In this document: piece after piece, positions 1 through 4,651 of the stretch | Numbering within the stretch: position 1 is the stretch's first letter | Layout: each line of letters opens with the position of its first letter | Assembly (NCBI GenBank): GCA_031272415.1 | Contig: JAISTU010000192.1 | Span: 1 to 5,385 of the forward strand | Length of the DNA stretch: 5,385 bases | Reading direction: 5' to 3' | DNA from: Bacteroidales bacterium | Lineage (GTDB): Bacteria > Bacteroidota > Bacteroidia > Bacteroidales > WCHB1-69 | Notes under the pieces: generated by a model | Database searches by the model: none | Told to the model about the DNA's origin: nothing | The model's input: only the letters and a program-made list of their open reading frames with translations | Made by a program: the position numbers and the translations under genes

Positions 1-6
1 AAAATT

Positions 7-26
7 TAACTGATTGATTATCAGTG
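7..26 (-). repeat. inverted repeat arm, left
   Basis: The reverse complement of these bases, CACTGATAATCAATCAGTTA, matches forward bases 551-570 at 19 of 20 positions. The arms are 524 bp apart and enclose the promoter, the start of the leader and the poly-C tract. The match does not extend beyond the 20 bases on either side. An identity this long is unlikely by chance in a window of this size, although the sequence is AT-rich. It could be a dispersed short repeat, a recombination site or a binding site; the sequence does not decide. Confidence 0.55.
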
Positions 27-61
27 TTTTGTATTTTTAAGGAGCGGATTTTTGAAATGTA

Positions 62-135
62 GTGCCCCCCCGCTAAATCGTAATGTGTTGATATTCTTTT
101 GTTTACAAATCGAAACCGTCGAATTCGGGGGAACC
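62..135. repeat. C-run / G-run imperfect inverted repeat
   Basis: GTGCCCCCCCG (62-72) is nearly complementary to CGGGGGAAC (126-134), giving a possible stem around a loop of about 55 bases. Such GC-rich blocks stand out in this AT-rich flank and may be the remains of a mobile-element end or a dispersed repeat. No element or target duplication can be identified inside the window. Confidence 0.3.
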
Positions 136-296
136 ATAAAAAATAAAAGTTTTTCTCTAAACCTTGATTTTTATAAGATTTTTATATCTACACTCTGCAC
201 TCTGAAAAAAAATCACATTCAGACAAAAAAAATTAAAAATTTTATTTCTTTGATAATCAATAGAATAAGGAAAAAAATTATTTTTATTTTTTTGTT

Positions 297-330
297 TTTA
301 ACTTTTTATTCAAAAATTTGTGTATCTTTG
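297..330 (+). promoter_or_regulatory. Bacteroidota-type promoter of the operon
   Basis: TATCTTTG at 323-330 matches the Bacteroidota -7 consensus TAnnTTTG exactly. The -33 element is weak: T-rich sequence lies at the expected distance (297-306), while a perfect TTTG (291-294) is about eight bases too far upstream. The start of transcription would fall near 336. No other comparable promoter is seen between here and the first confident gene, and the genes downstream are packed too tightly for others, so this is the likely operon promoter. Confidence 0.6.
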
Positions 331-333
331 CAG

Positions 334-362
334 AACCCTTATCAATAAAGGTAAGGTTTTTT
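334..362 (+). terminator. terminator-like hairpin at the transcript 5' end
   Basis: AACCCTTA (334-341) pairs with TAAGGTT (352-358), giving seven base pairs with one bulged C around a 10-base loop, followed by a run of six T (357-362). The shape resembles a weak intrinsic terminator. It lies right after the predicted transcription start, with no upstream forward gene to terminate. It could be an attenuator or the capping 5' structure of a leader RNA. The stem is short and AT-rich, so it may have no function. Confidence 0.3.
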
Positions 363-389
363 GATGTAATAATATATTTTGAAATAGAA

Positions 390-713
390 ATGAAGACAAA
401 ATTCAAGCAGGTACTTGTACATGGCAGTTTTGCGATGTATGATAGAAAAATGTATGGAGGGTGTGCTATAGGCAGTAATGCTGACGAGTACGCTTGTGCT
501 ATGCAATTGCTTGATTGTCAAGCATTTACCCCCCCCCCCCCCCCCCAATGCACTGATAATCAAGCAGTTACAGATGTATGGGGAAGTTGTAATTCGCCGA
601 TTACAACATGTTTACGATTGTTTAACCCATATATTTTTTACTTATGGAATATAATAACTTTAACTCTTTTTTACTTAAAACAGCCTTATGCTGTATGGTC
701 TCTGACGGAGTGA
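390..713 (+). CDS. possible small leader protein containing a poly-C tract (doubtful)
   Basis: An ORF of 107 codons can be read from ATG 390, preceded by AT-rich sequence typical of Bacteroidota starts. It begins MKTKFKQVLVHGSF, is rich in Cys and Met, then runs through a Pro5 stretch encoded by the C-tract (529-546). As assembled the frame overlaps the TerB-like gene by 70 nt, which is unattractive. With 17 C the frame would instead end at TAA 652-654, overlapping the TerB-like ATG (644) by 11 nt, a plausible coupling arrangement. With 19 C it would stop at TGA 554-556. The codons before the tract look reasonably protein-like, but no domain is recognised. The stretch may be purely non-coding leader. 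Confidence 0.25.
   Translation: MKTKFKQVLVHGSFAMYDRKMYGGCAIGSNADEYACAMQLLDCQAFTPPPPPQCTDNQAVTDVWGSCNSPITTCLRLFNPYIFYLWNIITLTLFYLKQPYAVWSLTE
508..524 (+). other. hairpin upstream of the C-tract
   Basis: TGCTTGA (508-514) and TCAAGCA (518-524) form a perfect 7-bp stem around the loop TTG. It ends four bases before the poly-C tract. It is preceded by the overlapping palindrome GCAATTGC (503-510), which could form an alternative pairing. Confidence 0.5.
529..546 (+). repeat. poly-C homopolymer, 18 C
   Basis: Eighteen consecutive C lie within AT-rich leader sequence. Homopolymers of this length are prone to slipped-strand changes and are classic phase-variation sites. The complementary strand is G18 and could form a G-quadruplex. 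In the forward transcript it would be a C-only single strand or would pair with GGAGGG (456-461) or GGGG (580-583). The exact count may also be uncertain because of sequencing error. Confidence 0.9.
551..570 (+). repeat. inverted repeat arm, right
   Basis: CACTGATAATCAAGCAGTTA matches the reverse complement of 7-26 at 19 of 20 positions. It starts five bases after the poly-C tract. The core palindrome TGATAATCA (554-562) also occurs at 251-259, upstream of the promoter. Confidence 0.55.
586..607 (+). other. hairpin in the leader, before the first gene
   Basis: GTTGTAAT (586-593) and ATTACAAC (600-607) form a perfect 8-bp stem around the loop TCGCCG. No T-run follows, so it is not an intrinsic terminator. 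It lies 36 nt upstream of the TerB-like start and could be part of a folded leader RNA or control access to that start. Confidence 0.5.
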
Positions 714-1156
714 TTGCCGAAGAAGAAATTGCTGTTGTTAAAAGTATATGCCAAAATAATGAGCATTTAAAAGACCTTGATTATGGTGAAATAATAAAAA
801 AATTTTCCGAAGAAGTCAAAAAGCAAGGGAAAAAATACATTCAAGGAGTATTGCAAGAAATTCAAAATCAAAATTTTACGCAACAAGAACAATTAGATTT
901 AATTGAAGTTGCGATAATGATGATAAAAGCAGATGAACAAATTGAGTACTCGGAAGTTAAATTTTTCAAAACTATTCGTTATCGTTTGAGCATTGATGAT
1001 GAGACTGTAATTGATAAATTAAGTCCAAAAATTGATGATGTAGAACTCTTTCTCGGACAAGACATTAAGAGTATTGAGCAAATTACAAACGAATACTTTA
1101 ATGAGCATATTGATTACTCTAATTTGATTTCTGACATTAAAACCCAAGAAAAATGA
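644..1156 (+). CDS. TerB-like (tellurite-resistance fold) protein
   Basis: This 170-residue, all-helical acidic protein has two matching halves of the TerB fold. Residues 9-36 read as a helix followed by SDGVIAEEE, and residues 86-115 give a hydrophobic helix followed by ADEQIEYSE (residues 96-104). The acidic positions D21, E26-E28, D97, E98, E101 and E104 lie where TerB proteins carry metal-binding or structural acids. TerB-type domains are known from stress and conflict-related operons, often linked to membrane or chaperone-like proteins; their biochemistry is poorly defined. There is no signal peptide or membrane span, so it should be cytosolic. The in-frame stop at 623-625 leaves ATG 644 as the natural start; no Shine-Dalgarno is visible. 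It is the first gene of the operon and its stop overlaps the next start (ATGA). The fold call is fairly secure, the function is not. Confidence 0.75.
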   Translation: MEYNNFNSFLLKTALCCMVSDGVIAEEEIAVVKSICQNNEHLKDLDYGEIIKKFSEEVKKQGKKYIQGVLQEIQNQNFTQQEQLDLIEVAIMMIKADEQIEYSEVKFFKTIRYRLSIDDETVIDKLSPKIDDVELFLGQDIKSIEQITNEYFNEHIDYSNLISDIKTQEK

Positions 1157-3126
1157 ATGCAATAAAAAACAATCCGTACAGAATATTAGGTTTATTGGCA
1201 GGGGCAAGTCAGCGGGAGATTACTCGACAGACCAATAATCTCAAAAAATTTATTGCAGCGGGAGCAGAAATGCCATCTGATTTTAGTTTTTCTGCATTAG
1301 ACAATTTGCACCGAACAACAGAGGCAATAGACAATGCCATTTCTAAACTGAATTTAGACGATGACAAAATGTTCGCGGCTCTTTTTTGGTTTTGGAAAGG
1401 AAACGAGATTACAGATGAGCCGGCTTTGGAAGCGTTAAAAGCAGGAGACTCAAAAACAGCATATCAAATTTGGGATAAATTGGTCTGTCGCAATGAAAAT
1501 GGGAACAAAATTTGGAATGAAGTAACTCACAAAAATGCTTCCGCATTCCACAATCGTTCTGTGCTTATGTTGCTGAATAAGGGTCTCGGCTCGGTTGTAA
1601 GTGCGGTAATGGCAAATATTTATTTTATTGAAAGTGAGTATTTTACAGAGTTCGCGAAAGGAATTGTCGATGTAACCTACAAAATTTCCAAAAAAGATAT
1701 TGAATTGAAATTTTTGGAGGCAATTATCAATGATATTGGTTCGTTTTTGTCATTGGTGAGGCTTTTGCAAGATTATAATTTTGCAGCAAAAACCGACTTT
1801 TTTAAATCTGTTTCTCAAAAATTTACAGCAAATATTACCTCTCAAATTGAAATTGCTCGCAAAAGCCGAATTGCCAATAAACAGCAAGCTGCCACTGCGG
1901 GAGAAAACTTGTACAAGAATACACAAGACGACCTCACGCAACTGAAAAGTATTTTTGGGACAACAGATTTGTCGTATTCAGGCATTGTGGATAAGGTGGC
2001 AAATGAGATTTTGCAGTGTGCTATTGATTTTTTCCAAGATAGTTACACAAAAGGGCTGGAGGCTGACTATCTTACAAAAGCAACAAATTTGGTGGTAAAA
2101 GCAAAGGGACTTGCAATGGGGGCTATTACGAAAGGTAGGATTGATGAAACTTTGCAAGCACTGCAAGCAAGGAAAGATTATGAGATAAAACAAGCAATAG
2201 AGGCTCTTAAATCAATAAAAGCGGCTTACGAGCGGGCTTGTAAACAAATAGACAAAGAAGTAGAGTCTTATCTTGGGTGGAATCAATCAATAAACTGGAG
2301 TAAAGTAGATGAAATCAAACGCAATGCTATAGATTGGGATAAAGTAAATGAATTGCTATTAGAAATTTTGTCTGATAAAAATATTGAAAAAATACGCAAT
2401 TGTACTAGTGCTGCTCAAAAACAAAATTTTGTCGAATTAGCAGAATGGCTAAAAAATCATTCTACGAACAATACATTTATTAGAAGAGTATTAGATAAAT
2501 ATCATCGTAAGATAACAAATTCGACAAAAGATGCAGCAAAAAGAACTGCGTCTGCAACTGCTGATATAGAACAATATAATGAATCTAAATTTGCTAATAG
2601 AATTACGAAACTTGAATACTGGGATGTAGCACTAAAAGTAGGGCTATGTATTTACTGTTTAACTGGAATAGGATTTATCATTTATTTTATTATTGATGGC
2701 ACTTGGGAGGGGGCAATTGTCACTTTCTTTATTGGGCTGGCAGCAGCAAAGATAGGTTTTGTCATCTTATCGCTTGTTATTTTCCCCTTTTCTTCACTGG
2801 TATTATGGATATTGAAACGAATATACGAAAATAAGGAGGGCATACAAAATAAGGAGGAATATGACCAAACAGAGCAAATAAGTAAACCAGACAAGATAAA
2901 AAAACACTATTCTTCCCGCGACGCGTGGTGGATACTTGGATTAGTAGGTGCAATAGTCGTAGGAACACTAAAAGCATATAATTATTATGAGATTGCTGCT
3001 GACTGGTTTTATTACAAAGAAACAAACCTTATATGGCAATTTTTACTTGGGGCAATCATTGGAGGTGGCATTGGCATAATAGTTGGGGTCATTATCAGGA
3101 AAATTTATAATCAAAAAAACAAATAA
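1153..3126 (+). CDS. J-domain-like membrane protein lacking HPD
   Basis: The 657-residue product starts with NNPYRILGLLAGASQREI (6-23), which resembles helices I-II of a DnaJ domain. The HPD tripeptide needed to stimulate Hsp70 ATPase is absent, so this is a degenerate J-like module. A region ending in ALFWFWKGNEI (76-86) and a helix with LEALKAGDSKTAYQIW (92-107) follow, a pattern I associate with Bacteroidota J-like proteins found beside TerB genes (from memory). Residues 110-480 are predicted helical, with an internal repeat INWSKVDEI / IDWDKVNEL (380-402). The C-terminus has hydrophobic segments near 491-514, 519-555, 593-609 and 627-648, giving about four to five membrane spans with a charged loop at 556-590. 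Most of the protein is therefore probably cytosolic and membrane-anchored. It starts in a 4-nt ATGA overlap with the TerB-like gene, implying translational coupling. Its partner and role are unknown. Confidence 0.7.
   Translation: MNAIKNNPYRILGLLAGASQREITRQTNNLKKFIAAGAEMPSDFSFSALDNLHRTTEAIDNAISKLNLDDDKMFAALFWFWKGNEITDEPALEALKAGDSKTAYQIWDKLVCRNENGNKIWNEVTHKNASAFHNRSVLMLLNKGLGSVVSAVMANIYFIESEYFTEFAKGIVDVTYKISKKDIELKFLEAIINDIGSFLSLVRLLQDYNFAAKTDFFKSVSQKFTANITSQIEIARKSRIANKQQAATAGENLYKNTQDDLTQLKSIFGTTDLSYSGIVDKVANEILQCAIDFFQDSYTKGLEADYLTKATNLVVKAKGLAMGAITKGRIDETLQALQARKDYEIKQAIEALKSIKAAYERACKQIDKEVESYLGWNQSINWSKVDEIKRNAIDWDKVNELLLEILSDKNIEKIRNCTSAAQKQNFVELAEWLKNHSTNNTFIRRVLDKYHRKITNSTKDAAKRTASATADIEQYNESKFANRITKLEYWDVALKVGLCIYCLTGIGFIIYFIIDGTWEGAIVTFFIGLAAAKIGFVILSLVIFPFSSLVLWILKRIYENKEGIQNKEEYDQTEQISKPDKIKKHYSSRDAWWILGLVGAIVVGTLKAYNYYEIAADWFYYKETNLIWQFLLGAIIGGGIGIIVGVIIRKIYNQKNK
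2829..2864 (+). repeat. 18-nt imperfect tandem duplication in the J-like gene
   Basis: AAAATAAGGAGG occurs at 2829-2840 and again at 2847-2858, a spacing of 18 nt. This gives the repeated peptide NKEGIQ / NKEEYD in the charged loop between membrane segments. The length is a multiple of three, so the frame is kept. It looks like a small local duplication in a tolerant linker. Confidence 0.6.
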
Positions 3127-3130
3127 TATT

Positions 3131-4645
3131 ATGAAAACGATATTAGAACTTTCACCATCAGAAGCCAGAGATTTTTTTCTAAAAGAAAAAAGTTATAGCA
3201 GTATTGATTTACCTCCTTATTTTTCATTTCAAAAATTGCTTTCTGCGCTTTCTATAAATAAGACGATTAACGGCATAAATTTAGGTAATGCAAAAAAGTT
3301 GGATGATGTCAATTACAAATTTTTAACCAACAAAGACGGAAAATATGCGTGGCGACCATTGCAACTAATTAACCCTGCAATTTATGTTTATCTTGTTGAT
3401 AAAATTACAGAACAGAAAAATTGGGAATTGATAGTAGAGCAATTTAAAAAGTTTCAAAAGAATGAAAGAATAAAGTGTTGCAGTATTCCTGTTGTTTCAG
3501 ATGAAAATGAAAATAAAAAGGCAAAAAATATAACCAATTGGTGTCAGCAAATAGGACAACAATCATTGGAAATGGCTTTGAATTATGATTGTTTTTTAAA
3601 TACGGATGTAACAGACTGTTATGGCGCAATTTACACGCACACTATTGTTTGGGCGTTACATGGAAAGAAGATAGGAAAGGCAATTATGTCAATGTCAAAA
3701 AAAGAAAAGCGAGAATATTTAGGAAACAACATTGACGAAACTATTCAAAGTATGCAAAATGCCCAAACAAACGGCATTCCGCAAGGTAGTGTTTTGATGG
3801 ATTTTATTGCCGAAATGGTGTTAGGTTATTCGGACTTATTACTTTTTGAAAAAATAGAAGAATATAATAAACCTGAAGAAAAATACAAGATAGAAAATTA
3901 TCAAATTTTGAGGTATCGGGATGATTATAGGATTTTTGCCAACAATCAGGAAACGCTTGTTAAAATTGCAAAAATACTTACAGAAACTTTAATTGATTTG
4001 AATTTCAAATTGAATACTCAAAAAACTTTTGTATCAGATAATATTGTACGCGATGTAATAAAACCTGATAAATTGTATTGGAACGAGGCAAAAAAAGGCG
4101 AAAAAACATTGCAGAAGCATTTGTTTTTAATTCATTCTTTAGCAGAAAAATATCCCAATTCAGGTAGTTTGGCAATTGCATTGGATAAGTTTTTAAATCG
4201 TGTTTATCCTCTCAAATTATTCAAAGAAGAAAACACAAAAGTTCTATGCAGTATTTTGGTTGATATTGCATATAAAAACCCGAGAACTTACCCCATAATC
4301 ACAGCAATTTTAAGCAAAATATTATCATTAGAAGTCAATACAAATGTAATAAAAGATATTTTAGACTCTATTAAAAACAAATTTGAAAGAATCCCAAATG
4401 TAGGGCATTTACAAATTTGGGTACAACGTTTAACTTTGAAAACAGATGAGAACAGAAAATATGAAGAAAAACTTTGTAAAAAAGTAGTTGAGAATACTGT
4501 TGCTATTTGGAATATAGATTGGTTGCCACAAGTAGTACAAGATATATTTACCAATGGCGACAATTCAATTGTTGAAGTGCAAAAAATAGAAGATATGTCA
4601 CAAATAATTGAACCTGAAGAAGTTAGAATATTTAATAATTATTAG
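3131..4645 (+). CDS. reverse transcriptase, UG/Abi (DRT)-like, YRDD active site
   Basis: This 504-residue RNA-directed DNA polymerase has the RT motifs in order: RPLQLINP (75-82); motif A NTDVTDCYGAI (157-167) with catalytic D159; motif B GIPQGSVLMDF (215-225); motif C LRYRDDYRIF (260-269) with D264 and D265; motif D LIDLNFKLNTQKTFV (287-301) with K298. KPDKLYW (311-317) follows. Residues 325-504 form a helical extension (LQKHL, NSGSL, VLCSILVDIAYKNPRTYP) resembling the alpha-repeat domain of UG/Abi defence RTs. No maturase, HNH, nitrilase or integrase domain is present. The catalytic residues are intact, so it should be active. From memory the RYRDDYRIF, LQKHL and NSGSL pattern belongs to DRT-type enzymes; the exact UG group is unverified. 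I prefer ATG 3131, 4 nt after the previous stop, over ATG 3083, which would overlap the J-like gene by 44 nt. Confidence 0.85.
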   Translation: MKTILELSPSEARDFFLKEKSYSSIDLPPYFSFQKLLSALSINKTINGINLGNAKKLDDVNYKFLTNKDGKYAWRPLQLINPAIYVYLVDKITEQKNWELIVEQFKKFQKNERIKCCSIPVVSDENENKKAKNITNWCQQIGQQSLEMALNYDCFLNTDVTDCYGAIYTHTIVWALHGKKIGKAIMSMSKKEKREYLGNNIDETIQSMQNAQTNGIPQGSVLMDFIAEMVLGYSDLLLFEKIEEYNKPEEKYKIENYQILRYRDDYRIFANNQETLVKIAKILTETLIDLNFKLNTQKTFVSDNIVRDVIKPDKLYWNEAKKGEKTLQKHLFLIHSLAEKYPNSGSLAIALDKFLNRVYPLKLFKEENTKVLCSILVDIAYKNPRTYPIITAILSKILSLEVNTNVIKDILDSIKNKFERIPNVGHLQIWVQRLTLKTDENRKYEEKLCKKVVENTVAIWNIDWLPQVVQDIFTNGDNSIVEVQKIEDMSQIIEPEEVRIFNNY

Positions 4646-4651
4646 TATAAA

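Larger units (their letters stand above)
1..335. other. gene-free upstream flank
   Basis: No convincing gene is seen here. All three forward frames hit a stop within the first 15 bases, so no upstream forward gene reads in. Bases 36-140 are less AT-rich than the rest and contain a C7 run (65-71) and a G5 run (127-131) that could pair. From 140 to 320 the sequence is mostly A/T homopolymers, as expected of a Bacteroidota promoter region, with a small tandem duplication CACTCTG-CACTCTG at 191-204. A forward ORF could be drawn from 52 to 348, but it is low-complexity, runs through the promoter and has no recognisable domain. Confidence 0.6.
336..643 (+). ncRNA. long structured leader, candidate ncRNA
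   Basis: About 300 nt separate the predicted transcription start from the TerB-like start codon, long for an operon whose genes otherwise overlap or sit 4-6 nt apart. The stretch contains a 5' hairpin (334-362), hairpins at 508-524 and 586-607, an 18-C tract (529-546), G-rich segments GGAGGG (456-461) and GGGG (580-583) that could pair with the C-tract, and three copies of ATGTATG (435-441, 450-456, 574-580). Several defence RTs of the UG/DRT group need an adjacent ncRNA that serves as template, so a templating role here is plausible. The alternative is a leader peptide or a phase-variable regulator. No known RNA family is recognised. Confidence 0.4.

Noticed and set aside
52..348. 98-codon forward ORF in the flank
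   Set aside because: It is low-complexity, dominated by Ile, Lys and Phe codons from A/T homopolymers, runs through the predicted promoter, and shows no domain.
318..389. Longer start for the leader ORF at ATG 318
   Set aside because: It begins upstream of the predicted transcription start and within the promoter box; ATG 390 is the earliest sensible start if the ORF is real.
342..563. 73-codon reverse ORF containing a poly-Gly run
   Set aside because: The poly-Gly is only the complement of the C-tract; there is no promoter or plausible start context on that strand, and the protein resembles nothing.
336..643. CRISPR array or tandem repeat array in the leader
   Set aside because: The repeats are only 7-8 nt, irregularly spaced, and do not form repeat-spacer units.
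2833..2878. AAGGAGG sequences followed by ATG 2861, resembling a strong internal ribosome binding site
   Set aside because: The ATG is out of frame with the J-like gene and opens only six codons before a stop; the AAGGAGG copies come from a local duplication.
3083..3130. Upstream start of the RT gene
   Set aside because: It would overlap the J-like gene by 44 nt and add 16 residues before the natural MKTILELSPSEA start; ATG 3131 sits 4 nt after the previous stop, like the other junctions.
3131..4645. RT as group II intron maturase, retron or DGR enzyme
   Set aside because: There is no maturase or HNH domain and no visible intron ends or domain V. There is no recognisable msr-msd next to the gene. 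No template/variable repeat pair was seen. Motif C is YRDD with a helical C-terminal extension.
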